The notes below the pieces were generated by a model, which searched no databases, had not been told where the DNA came from, and was given only the letters and a program-made list of their open reading frames with translations. Shown piece by piece: positions 50,501 through 58,668 of a stretch of 64,000 bases of DNA. The stretch lies in the NCBI RefSeq assembly GCF_010993775.1, contig NZ_WOTO01000004.1:124001-188000 (forward strand). The letters are read 5' to 3'. Position numbers and translations under genes: made by a program. Each line of letters opens with the position of its first letter. The first letter of the stretch is position 1. This stretch comes from Fodinicola feengrottensis (GTDB lineage: Bacteria; Actinomycetota; Actinomycetes; Mycobacteriales; HKI-0501).

Positions 50501-51415
50501 GAAACGCGGGTCATCGGACCCTGCGCGATCGGCAGCGCCGTACCCACCGCCCGACCCAGCACCGAATCGGGCCGCAACGCCCGCGCACCAATGGAATTCT
50601 CTTCCAGTGCCTCGAAAATTGCCGCCCGGATCGCTCGTACGGCCCGAGCCGTGCTGCCATACCGGCGGGCGAAGACCTGCGCCAAAAAGCCGTCCTGGCC
50701 GATCGGCAGAGCGCGTCCGGGCCCGCCGCGGGGCGCCATCATCCGCCGCCCGTCTACCAGGACGGACTCCGATCCGTCCGTACCGTGAAGAAGCGATCGC
50801 ACATCGTCGGGCAGCTCCGATTCCGGCATCAGCGCAAGCTGTTTTCCAGTACGACGACGCCGCCCCGCCCACCACCGCGGCCACCGCTGTCCGCGGCCCG
50901 ATCCCACCGGCCACCCACACTGGGCAGGTGATCCGCGGATCGGCCAGAAGCTGTTGCAGCAGAACGAAAGAGCTGAGCTCGCCGACCTCACCGCCGGCTT
51001 CGTTGCCGCGGGCGATGACGCCGTACGCGCCGGCGGCCACCGCGACAAGGGCCTCATCGAGGTGGGTGACCTCCACCAGAACAGTGCGGTGTTCGACAAC
51101 GTCGGCAATCGACCATGGCGCATTCCGGCCCAGCACCACGGTGTCCACTGCGGACAGTGCAGTGTCTGCAAGAATTACTTCGAAACCGATGTCACAGCCG
51201 GCGGCGACCCGGACGCCGAAGGCACCGGTCACCGTTTTCGCTGCCATCGCAAGGGCATTGCGAGCGACCGAGGCAGTGCTACCAAGATCGAGAATGCCGA
51301 GGCCACCGGCCCGACAGACGGCCGCGACCAGGGTGGCGTCCGACTCGCCGCACGGACTGATCCCGAGCGTGAGCAGCCGGCCAGCCACATCCAGGGCCAC
51401 CGATTCCAATGCCAC
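44592..51415 (-). CDS. Iterative polyketide/PUFA-like synthase A: NPD-NPD(ER)-KS-AT-ACP-KR (frame breaks)
   Basis: About 2270 residues; GTG 51415 with GGAGG 4 nt upstream (TTG 51409 possible). Two nitropropane-dioxygenase/PfaD-like FMN domains come first: residues ~10-230 (TLGISPCGESDATLVAAVCRAGGLGILDLG, ARGNEAGGEVG) and ~290-620 (PIAQGPMTRVSDQASFAASVAHHGALPF, FEGAECGGHVGPR, FAGGIHDARSAAM). KS ~660-1105: DAACASS, EAHGTGT, GHTKCAAG. AT ~1215-1515: LFPGQGSQRPGM, AGHSYGELVAL. ACP ~1700: DLSVDSIKRAEISG, the PUFA-synthase-type carrier motif, single copy. KR ~1990-2270: VVLLVGGARGIAARFA, SFGSIAAALGNRGQADYAAAND. Breaks near 50860, 50020, 49020 and 46520. No DH here; synthase B supplies it. Confidence 0.87.
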
Positions 51416-51966
51416 CGTGCCTCCATTGGCCGAGCAGGCGTGATGAGCCCATCCACGAACCGGGTCGGCGCGTACGGCGGACAGGGCATCGCTTTCCCGA
51501 CACCGGCCACCTGAATGGACTAGAGGCAGCAAACTATCCCAAGAACGAACGATGGGACAAGCGCCGGGCATTGTGACGTATTCCGACTTTGCGAATCTCC
51601 TCCCGAAAATCGACGGACAGCGATGACACGTTCACACACAGCCTCGGTTATTCGGTCAGGAAACCACTCCGATCGATCCGAAACAAGGTGTTCACCAAAA
51701 GGTCGCCACGGTCTGCTAATTTCTTCTGTCCTGACTGTCACTGGGGAAACAGGAGGGCGGTTTCACTCGTCAGCGGCAGTCCGGTAAGGTCACCTCCGGC
51801 CGCGCCCATTCCTGGTCAGCGTCATTTTCTCTTTCGTTGCAAGCAATCCACATTTCACCCGGAGCACACCGGGTGTCTTGTTGTTTTCCTTAGTCCGGCG
51901 AACCGAAAACACTCACTCTCGTCACAACTCCTTGCTGACCAAATTAGTATGTGATACATAATAAGA
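51416..51966. other. AT-richer intergenic region between synthase A and marR
   Basis: This 550-bp stretch separates the divergent synthase operon from marR and is visibly less GC-rich than its surroundings. It must hold the operon's promoter, but I could not find a convincing -35/-10 pair for the minus strand. A 73-codon minus-strand open frame (51520-51741) lacks recognisable features and a good ribosome site, so I do not call it. A long leader for the synthase mRNA is possible. Confidence 0.5.
51932..51960 (+). promoter_or_regulatory. marR promoter with embedded inverted repeat
   Basis: TTGCTG (51932-51937) and TACATA (51955-51960) are 17 bp apart; transcription would start about 7 bp on, at the GTG of marR (51967), giving a leaderless mRNA. 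The repeat TATGT-GAT-ACATA (51948-51960) covers the -10 box and is a likely site for MarR self-repression. Confidence 0.5.
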
Positions 51967-52437
51967 GTGTCGACACCACCAGCTGCGCAAACCCTGGCCG
52001 CGATCCACGCTTGGACCCGACTGGACCAGGCATTCGCCGGTCTGAACCGCGAGTTGCAACGTCACCACCAGGTAACCGGTGCCCAGTTGGCCATTCTTCG
52101 CATGCTCGACGAGTGGGGCGAAGCGTTGTCGCTGCAGGAAATGCGGGACCGACTGGTCATGCACCCAGCCACTCTCGGGCAGTTGGTCGACCGACTGGCC
52201 AGCCGCGAGTGGGTGGCATTGGCCGCCGATCCGGACGATCGACGGCGCCGGATCGTACGGCTGACCACAAAAGGGCGCCGACTGATCAGGAATGCACCAC
52301 TGGCCGGCCCGATCCGCCTGCGATATGCGAAAGCCGATCCAGCAAGACTCCAAAGGCTGGCGGCCGCATTCGAGGACGCCATCGTCCTCTTCGGACTGGA
52401 GAACTACCAGCCAGATCGAACTTCACAAAAAGGATAA
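51967..52437 (+). CDS. MarR-family transcriptional regulator
   Basis: 156 residues from GTG 51967; no ribosome site is visible, consistent with a leaderless start. The winged helix is TGAQLAILRMLDEWGEALSLQEMRDRLVMHPATLGQLVDRLASREWVALAADPDDRRRRIVRLTTKGRRLI, with the wing DPDDRRRR typical of MarR. Flanking helices form the dimer. MarR proteins usually repress adjacent genes and release on binding a phenolic or lipophilic ligand. Possible targets are the VOC gene 5 bp downstream and the divergent synthase operon. Confidence 0.87.
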   Translation: MSTPPAAQTLAAIHAWTRLDQAFAGLNRELQRHHQVTGAQLAILRMLDEWGEALSLQEMRDRLVMHPATLGQLVDRLASREWVALAADPDDRRRRIVRLTTKGRRLIRNAPLAGPIRLRYAKADPARLQRLAAAFEDAIVLFGLENYQPDRTSQKG

Positions 52438-52442
52438 AAGCC

Positions 52443-52852
52443 ATGAATTCCGCAATTCGCGTACTCGGCGTCGACAACATTCTCTTCGCGGTCGCCAATC
52501 TCGACGACGCCATCGAGAGTTCTACGCCGATCGCCTCGGCCTGCCACTCGTCTTCCGGCTCGACGAACCGGGCATCGCACTGTTCAAGCTCGGCCCGGAA
52601 GCCCCCGGCCTTCTGCTGCGTCGCGGCACCGTCGCCTCCCCCGCACCCTCAACCGCTGCCAGGCTCTGGCTCGAGGTGCCAGACGCCCGCGAAGCCGCCG
52701 AGACTCTCCGTACTCGCGGCGTCGAGCCACTGTCCGACCCGTTCTCGGTCGCCACCGGCTGGATCGTCGAGGTCGCCGACGCGGCCGGCAACATCATCGG
52801 TTTCACCGACTACACCGCCAACCCATCCCTCGGCCGGACCGCAGGACACTAG
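52443..52852 (+). CDS. VOC-superfamily (glyoxalase/bleomycin-resistance fold) protein (one frame break)
   Basis: About 136 residues. VLGVDNILFAVANLDDAIE is joined, across a 2-bp duplication (GAGAG, 52515-52519), to FYADRLGLPLVFRLDEPGIALFKLGPEAPGLLLRRG, then ARLWLEVPDAREAAETLRTRGVEPLSDPFSVATGWIVEVADAAGNIIGFTDY. This is the paired beta-alpha-beta-beta-beta VOC fold with metal-site positions near the strand ends. It could be a dioxygenase, a lyase or a drug-binding protein; activity cannot be assigned. Co-transcribed with marR. Its 3' end overlaps the vapC stump on the other strand. Confidence 0.82.
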
Positions 52853-52884
52853 ATCTCGATCACCGCTGAGGTATCGACGATCAC
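52849..52884 (-). pseudogene. vapC remnant (11 codons)
   Basis: GTG 52884 overlaps the stop of the VapB-like gene (GTGA) and reads MIVDTSAVIEI, the conserved first strand of PIN-domain VapC toxins including the first catalytic Asp, then TAG. Nothing PIN-like continues in any frame, because the convergent VOC gene occupies the adjoining sequence. The toxin is thus deleted just after its start. Confidence 0.7.
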
Positions 52885-53153
52885 ACGTCCTCCGGCCCGA
52901 ACCCGAGGATCTCTTCCCGCTCCTGCTTCGTTATGGACTTGCCGCGGACCTCGGGCGGGATCTGCGGCCAGATCTCCTCCTCCAGGACACGCATCATCCG
53001 CTCATGCCGCTGCTTACGAACATCAGGTTGACGCAGTCGCTCCAAGCGTTCGCGGAGTGCTGCCCTCACCGCGGCGGTCTTGGTCTCGCCGGTGAGTGTT
53101 GCCAGTTCGGCCGCCAGTTGCTCGGCTTCCGGATCTTTGATGTTCATTGCCAT
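52881..53153 (-). CDS. VapB-type antitoxin, orphan
   Basis: 90 residues. MAMNIKDPEAEQLAAELATLTGETKTAAVRAALRERLERL is the PSK/Rv0623-like antitoxin pattern: a ribbon-helix-helix DNA-binding N-terminus in which 'TGETKTAAVRAAL' is the second helix. The C-terminus (RHERMMRVLEEEIWPQIPPEVRGKSITKQEREEILGFGPEDV) is the toxin-binding tail. The overlapping vapC is reduced to 11 codons, so this antitoxin has no cognate toxin here. It may survive as a repressor or neutralise a toxin encoded elsewhere. Confidence 0.85.
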   Translation of the reverse strand: MAMNIKDPEAEQLAAELATLTGETKTAAVRAALRERLERLRQPDVRKQRHERMMRVLEEEIWPQIPPEVRGKSITKQEREEILGFGPEDV

Positions 53154-53206
53154 GGTAGGTGGCTACCCCAAATGGTGTAATTGCCGTCACGGGAGCGGCC
53201 GTACGG

Positions 53207-55321
53207 TCAGCGGCCGGCGCCGGCCCGGTCCATTTGCCGGACTTCCTTCTTGAGCTCGGAAATCTCGTCCCGGAGCCGGGCTGCCAGCTCGAACTGCAGC
53301 TCTCGGGCGGCGGCCAGCATCTGGTCGTTGAGCTGGTGGATCAGGTCGGCCAGCTCGGCACGGGCCATTCCCTCGGTCTTCACCGGCCCGGCACCGCCCT
53401 TGGATGACAGGCCTGGCACGGGAGCCTTACCGCGGGACTGCTGGCGGCCGGAACCGCCGATCAGCTCGCCTTCGGTGTCCTCGGCCTCGGCATAGATCAC
53501 GTCCAGGATGTCGACGATCTTCTTGCGCAGCGGGGTCGGGTCGACGCCGTTCGCCTTGTTGTACGCGACTTGCTTCGCTCGCCGACGGTTGGTCTCATCA
53601 ATCGCCTTCTCCATCGACGGCGTGATGTTGTCCGCGTACATATGCACCTGGCCGGACACGTTTCGAGCGGCCCGCCCGATGGTCTGGATCAGTGAGGTGC
53701 CCGAGCGCAGGAAGCCTTCCTTGTCGGCGTCCAGAATGGACACCAGCGAGACCTCCGGCAGGTCGAGACCCTCGCGCAACAGGTTGATGCCGACGAGCAC
53801 GTCGAAAGTGCCCTTGCGCAGCTCGCGCAGCAACTCGATCCGGCGCAGCGTGTCGACCTCGGAATGCAGATATCGCACCTTGATGTCGAGCTCCAGCAGA
53901 TAGTCGGTGAGGTCCTCCGACATCTTCTTGGTGAGCGTGGTGACCAGAACTCGCTCGTTCCGGTCTGCCCGGAGCCGGATCTGCTCGACCAGGTCGTCGA
54001 TCTGGCCCTTGGTCGGCTTGACGATCACCTCCGGGTCGACCAGCCCGGTCGGCCGGATCACCTGCTCGACGACGTCGTTCTTGGTCCGGCCCAGCTCATA
54101 CTTTCCCGGGGTAGCTGACAAATAGAGAGTCTGGCCAATCCGGTCCAGGAACTCCTCCCACTTCAGCGGCCGGTTGTCCATCGCCGACGGCAGCCGGAAC
54201 CCGTGCTCCACCAGGGTCCGCTTGCGGGACATGTCACCCTCATACATGCTGCCGATCTGCGGCACCGTCACGTGCGACTCGTCAATGACCAGCAGGAAAT
54301 CCTCCGGGAAGAAGTCCAGCAGGCAGTGCGGTGCGGTGCCGGCCGCGCGGTCGTCGATGTGCCGCGAGTAGTTCTCGATGCCGGAGCAGAAGCCGACCTG
54401 ACGCATCATCTCGATGTCATAGGTCGTACGCATCCGCAGCCGCTGCGCCTCCAGCAGCTTGTTCTGCCGGTCCATCTCGGCGAGCCGCTCCTCCAGCTCC
54501 GCCTCGATGCCACGGATCCGCCCGCTCCATCCGCTCCGGACCGGCGACGTAGTGGGTGGCCGGGAAGACCATCACCGCGTCGCTCTCGTTGATCACCTCG
54601 CCGGTCAACGGATGCAGGTAATACAGCCGCTCGATCTCGTCGCCGAACATCTCGATCCGGACCGCGAGTTCCTCGTACGCGGGGAAGACCTCGACGGTGT
54701 CGCCGCGGACCCGGAAAGTGCCGCGCTGGAAGGCGACGTCATTGCGCGTGTACTGCACGTCGACGAACTGGCGGAGCAGCTTGTCCCGGTCAATCTCGTC
54801 GCCGACATTCAGCCGCACGCACCGGTCCAGGTATTCCTGCGGGGTGCCCAACCCGTAGATGCAGGACACCGACGCGACCACGATGGTGTCCCGGCGAGTG
54901 AGCAGGCTGCGGGGGTGGTGGAGTGCCGGAGCCGCTCGACCTCGTCGTTGACCGACGAGTCCTTCTCGATGTAGGTGTCGGTCTGCGGCACATAGGCCTC
55001 GGGCTGGTAATAGTCATAGTACGAAACGAAATACTCGACCGCATTGTGCGGGAACAGCTCGCGGAACTCGTTCGCCAACTGGGCGGCCAGCGTCTTGTTC
55101 GGCGCCATCACCAGGGTCGGCCGCTGCAGTTCCTCGACCACCCAGGCGGTGGTCGCGGACTTGCCGGTGCCGGTCGCGCCGAGCAGCACGACGTTGCTCT
55201 GGTCGGCGCGGATCCGCGCGCAGATCTCCTTGATCGCGGCCGGCTGGTCACCGGACGGCTGGTAGTCGCTGACCACCTCGAACTTGCCCTCACGGCGGAT
55301 GATGTCGAGCTTGGGCCTCAT
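53207..55321 (-). CDS. uvrB: Excinuclease ABC subunit B (frame breaks)
   Basis: DNA damage-verification helicase of nucleotide excision repair; acts with UvrA and UvrC. Walker [15 protein letters not shown], the damage-probing beta-hairpin [32 protein letters not shown], Walker [24 protein letters not shown], helicase motifs [72 protein letters not shown], and a C-terminal UVR motif ([30 protein letters not shown]) for UvrC contact. Breaks near 54915 (C-run) and 54525. About 705 codons, normal. ATG 55321 is the family start ([27 protein letters not shown]). Confidence 0.95.
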
Positions 55322-55535
55322 ACCCACAACGGTACGCCGGACGTATGACAGTCCCGTACGGCCGACCGGGCTTGTACAGCTCTGCAACGGCGTTGCAACC
55401 TCTCCCACCGGGCGCGGTTGCCTCTCCGAAAGCGCAGATGCGGCAGCTGTGCCCTGTTGTGAGCTGCTTATGCGGTGCTTCGATGTGACCTGGACCGCAA
55501 TAGCGAAAGCCGTTATCCGGCCGAGGAGGTCGATC

Positions 55536-57026
55536 ATGACACTGGCGTTCGACGAACCGCGCATCCAGGAAGTCGTGGGTGCACTGAGCCGCAAGATGCT
55601 GATCAACGGAGAATGGGTGGACGCGGCGTCGGGCAAGACGTTCGACTCCATCAACCCGGCTACCGAAGAAGTCCTCGCGTCCGTCGCGCATGGTGAGGCC
55701 GAAGACGCCGACCGGGCCGTACGGGCCGCTCGCGAGGCCTTCGAAGAGGGCTCCCCGTGGCGCAAGATGCCGCACGGCCAGCGCGGCAAGGTCCTGCACA
55801 AGCTGGGCGACCTGATCCTTGAGCACCTCGAGGAGTTCGCGCTGCTCGAGTCGCTCGACAACGGCAAGCCGTACGCGGTGGCCAAGGCCGCCGACGTACC
55901 GCTGGCCGCCGACCTGTTCCACTACATGTCCGGCTGGACCACCAAGATCGAAGGCAACACGATCCCGGTCTCCGCGTGGGACCCGGACGCGTACTTGGCA
56001 TTCACCCTGCGCGAGCCCACTGGCGTCGCCGCTCAGATCATTCCGTGGAACTTCCCGCTGCTGATGGCCGCGTGGAAGGTCGGACCCGCGCTGGCCGCCG
56101 GCTGCACGGTCGTCCTCAAGCCGGCCGAGCAAACGCCACTTTCGGCTCTGTTACTGGGCGAACTCGCGATGCGGGCGGGCGTACCGGCGGGCGTCTTCAA
56201 CATCGTCACCGGTTTCGGCGACGCCGGCGCCGCGCTCGCGTCGCACCCCGACGTGGACAAGGTGGCCTTCACCGGGTCGACCGAGGTCGGCCGGGAGATC
56301 GTCAAAGCAGCCGCTGGCAACCTCAAGAAGGTCACCCTGGAGCTCGGCGGCAAGTCGCCGAACGTGGTGTACGCGGACGCCGACGTCGACAAGGCGATCG
56401 CCGGCTCGGCCCACGCGATCTTCTTCAACCAGGGCGAATGCTGCGTGGCCGGCTCCCGGCTCTATGTCGAGGAGTCGATCTACGACCAGGTCGTCGAGGG
56501 CGTCGCGGAGCAGGCCCGAACCATCCAGGTCGGCAACGGGCTCGACCCGAACACGACGATGGGGCCGCTGGTGTCGCAGGAGCAGTTCGATCGGGTGACC
56601 GGATACATCGGCTCTGGTAAGGACGACGGCGCCGGCGTCATCGGCGGCGATCGGGTCGGCGACCGGGGCTACTTCGTCGCGCCGACCATCCTGACCGGCA
56701 CCAAGGAGGATATGAAGGCCGTCCAGGAGGAGATCTTCGGCCCGGTCGTGGCGGCCGCGCCGTTCAACGCCGAGAAGGACATCCTGCCGGTCGCGAACAA
56801 CACCAACTACGGCCTCGGCGCCGGCGTCTTCACCCGCGACATCTCCAAGGCCTTCCGGACCGCCCGCCGGCTGCGCGCCGGCACGGTGTGGGTGAACACG
56901 TGGAACGTCTTCGACGCCACGCTGCCGTTCGGCGGCTACAAGGAGTCCGGGGGGGGCCGCGAGATGGGCCACGCGGTCTTCAACAACTACATGGAGACCA
57001 AGACGGTCATCACTGACCTGAGCTGA
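55536..57026 (+). CDS. NAD(P)-dependent aldehyde dehydrogenase
   Basis: 496 residues, intact, from ATG 55536 with GAGGAGGT 7 nt upstream. Motifs: [35 protein letters not shown] (coenzyme strand), [11 protein letters not shown], catalytic Glu in [13 protein letters not shown], catalytic Cys in [15 protein letters not shown], and EEIFGPVVA. Most like the ALDH1/2-type tetrameric enzymes oxidising aliphatic or aromatic aldehydes. Lies between uvrB and an unrelated SRPBCC gene, diverging from uvrB. A terminator follows. Confidence 0.92.
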   Translation: MTLAFDEPRIQEVVGALSRKMLINGEWVDAASGKTFDSINPATEEVLASVAHGEAEDADRAVRAAREAFEEGSPWRKMPHGQRGKVLHKLGDLILEHLEEFALLESLDNGKPYAVAKAADVPLAADLFHYMSGWTTKIEGNTIPVSAWDPDAYLAFTLREPTGVAAQIIPWNFPLLMAAWKVGPALAAGCTVVLKPAEQTPLSALLLGELAMRAGVPAGVFNIVTGFGDAGAALASHPDVDKVAFTGSTEVGREIVKAAAGNLKKVTLELGGKSPNVVYADADVDKAIAGSAHAIFFNQGECCVAGSRLYVEESIYDQVVEGVAEQARTIQVGNGLDPNTTMGPLVSQEQFDRVTGYIGSGKDDGAGVIGGDRVGDRGYFVAPTILTGTKEDMKAVQEEIFGPVVAAAPFNAEKDILPVANNTNYGLGAGVFTRDISKAFRTARRLRAGTVWVNTWNVFDATLPFGGYKESGGGREMGHAVFNNYMETKTVITDLS

Positions 57027-57042
57027 CTCACAGCAGTACGAG

Positions 57043-57074
57043 GCCGGCGCCACCATTCGCGGTGACGCCGGCCC
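57043..57074 (+). terminator. Terminator after the aldehyde dehydrogenase gene
   Basis: GGCCGGCG (57043-57050) pairs with CGCCGGCC (57067-57074), extended inward by CACC/GGTG with single mismatches, 17 bp beyond the ALDH stop. It ends in CCCGCTGTGCCCTTT without a long U run. Confidence 0.6.
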
Positions 57075-57094
57075 CGCTGTGCCCTTTCGACCAC

Positions 57095-57143
57095 TTGAGC
57101 AATTGCTTAAAGTTGCTATCCTCCATCTTGAGCGATCGCTTAA
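57095..57143. promoter_or_regulatory. Twin near-palindromic operators before the SRPBCC-DUF4166 pair
   Basis: TTGAGCAATTGCTTAA (57095-57110) and TTGAGCGATCGCTTAA (57128-57143) share TTGAGCNATNGCTTAA, and each is a palindrome apart from one outer pair. Their start points are 33 bp apart, about three helical turns. A promoter TTGAGC-16 bp-TATCCT (57095-57122) would lie between and under them. No regulator gene adjoins; a TetR- or MarR-type protein encoded elsewhere is likely. Confidence 0.6.
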
Positions 57144-57161
57144 ATCCTCGGGAGGTGGCAG

Positions 57162-57860
57162 TTGAGCAGGCTTTATGTGGAGACGACGATCCGATGTGAC
57201 GCAGAAGAGCTCTGGCAGTTGACCCAGCAGCCACGCCAGCATCAACGCTGGGACCTGCGGTTCACCGAGATCGACTACCTGGCCCGGCCGGACCCAGCGG
57301 AACCGCAGCGGTTCCGGTACGCCGTACGGGTGCTGCCTGGCGTGGTCATCGCTGGGACTGGCGTCACCGCGGGTGAACGTACGAGGGCCGACGGCGCCCG
57401 TACGTCCGCGTTGCGGTTCGACTCCGGACATCCACTCTCACTGATCCGGTCGGGCGCCGGCTACTGGCGTTATGTGCCCACTCCGGACGGCGTTCGGTTC
57501 ATCACCGGCTACGACTACGAACCCGGTTGGGGCCGGCTCGGCCGGCTCGCCGACCGACTGTTCCGCCCGTTGATGGGCTGGGGAACGGCCTGGTCATTCG
57601 ATCGGCTCCGGCTGTGGCTGGAGCACGGGACGCCACCGGAACGGTCGTTGCGCCACGGACTTATGGACGCCGGTCTTCGGATCTTTCTGTGCGTTGGCGT
57701 GTGGTGGCTTCTGCCGCCCTATCTGGCGGCGGCGATCGTCGCCGCCGCACTGCTGATCCCGCCGCTGCCGTCCAGCCCGGCGGCCCGGCGCTGCCAGCGC
57801 CGTCCGCCCGACCGGCAGTCCGCCAGCGTACCGGCCATCGCATCCACCCTGGAGCCCTGA
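57162..57860 (+). CDS. SRPBCC-like protein with C-terminal membrane segment
   Basis: 232 residues from TTG 57162, GGAGG 6-8 nt upstream. The first ~150 residues have a START/SRPBCC-like layout (LYVETTIRCDAEELWQLTQQPRQHQRWDLRFTEIDYL, then strand-rich RYAVRVLPGVVIAGTG and GAGYWRYVPTPDGVRFITGYDYEPGWG), a fold that holds lipids or polyketides in a cavity. A hydrophobic stretch near 180-210 (IFLCVGVWWLLPPYLAAAIVAAALLIPPLP) anchors it in the membrane. It is co-transcribed with the DUF4166 gene 1 bp downstream and shares the twin operators. Confidence 0.72.
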   Translation: MSRLYVETTIRCDAEELWQLTQQPRQHQRWDLRFTEIDYLARPDPAEPQRFRYAVRVLPGVVIAGTGVTAGERTRADGARTSALRFDSGHPLSLIRSGAGYWRYVPTPDGVRFITGYDYEPGWGRLGRLADRLFRPLMGWGTAWSFDRLRLWLEHGTPPERSLRHGLMDAGLRIFLCVGVWWLLPPYLAAAIVAAALLIPPLPSSPAARRCQRRPPDRQSASVPAIASTLEP

Positions 57861-57861
57861 C

Positions 57862-58530
57862 ATGTCTTCCATCTTCCAACGTGCCCTCGGCGCCGACTTC
57901 GATCGCCTGCACCCGCAACTGCGGCGCCGGTTCGGCTTCTCGTCCGGGCAGGCCTGTGTTGGCACCGGCGTGATGGACAAGATCTGGAGCGGCGGCGGCT
58001 TCACCAAGCCGTTCCTCGCCCTCGGCGCCAAGCGGCACATCCTGCTGCCGGCCACCGGGCAGGACGTGCCTTTCACCATCCAGAACTACGCCTACCGCGA
58101 CTCGTACGGCCGGGAAACGCTGACGTTCGTACGCACCTTCGATTTCGACCAGCCGCGCCGCTGGGACGCGACGATGGTCTACAGCCCGCGCCGCGGCACG
58201 ATCGTCGACTACCTCGGCACCCACCAGCACGTGGCGGTGGACCTGCGCGCGTCCGTCGACGACGCGGGCGGCCTGATCATCCGATCCGGCGCGCAGCGCT
58301 GGCACCAGGGTCCGCTCACCTTGGGGATTCCGCTGCTGGTCAGCGGCATCGCGACGGTACGGGAGTCGTTCGACGACGACCTCGGCCGGTTCCGGATCTC
58401 GGTCACGGTGGCCAACCGTCGGTTCGGCCCGTTGTTCGGCTATCACGGGACCTTTGCCGCGACCTACACCGAAGGCGCCGACGTACCCGCGTCCGTACGA
58501 CCGAACCGCGAAGTCGTCGCCCGAGCGTGA
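57862..58530 (+). CDS. DUF4166-domain protein
   Basis: 222 residues, intact. SIFQRALGADFDRLHPQLRRRFGF, CVGTGVMDKIWSGGGFTKPFLALGAKRHILLPATGQDVPFTIQNYAYRDSYGRETLTFVRTF and the end RFRISVTVANRRFGPLFGYHGTFAATY are the DUF4166 pattern, a beta-rich fold of unknown function often fused or adjacent to reductases or SRPBCC proteins. No signal peptide. Starts 1 bp after the preceding gene, so the two very likely act together, perhaps on a membrane lipid. Confidence 0.8.
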   Translation: MSSIFQRALGADFDRLHPQLRRRFGFSSGQACVGTGVMDKIWSGGGFTKPFLALGAKRHILLPATGQDVPFTIQNYAYRDSYGRETLTFVRTFDFDQPRRWDATMVYSPRRGTIVDYLGTHQHVAVDLRASVDDAGGLIIRSGAQRWHQGPLTLGIPLLVSGIATVRESFDDDLGRFRISVTVANRRFGPLFGYHGTFAATYTEGADVPASVRPNREVVARA

Positions 58531-58668
58531 CGAGATGTCGTCTGGCCCGCACGCCTGCCCCGCCGGTTGCCCGGCAGGCCGTTACGTCCCGGCTTGGGAC
58601 GACACAGACTGGGATGCCCGCTGGAGTGCGTCCATGAGGACAGCCGCGGGCCACACAGGGGGTGCGGA

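Noticed and set aside
40236..51415. Enediyne polyketide cluster
   Set aside because: The DH-PPTase tail is enediyne-like, but the order of domains differs, there is a second KS-AT and NPD domains, and no E3-E5, E10 thioesterase or other warhead genes are seen.
40236..51415. Eicosapentaenoic/docosahexaenoic acid synthase
   Set aside because: Only one ACP in the synthase, no FabA-like tandem DH domains and no chain-length-factor KS are visible; the glycosyltransferase also argues against plain PUFA.
51520..51741. 73-codon minus-strand ORF upstream of synthase A
   Set aside because: No family pattern, weak codon bias and no ribosome site; it overlaps the probable regulatory region.
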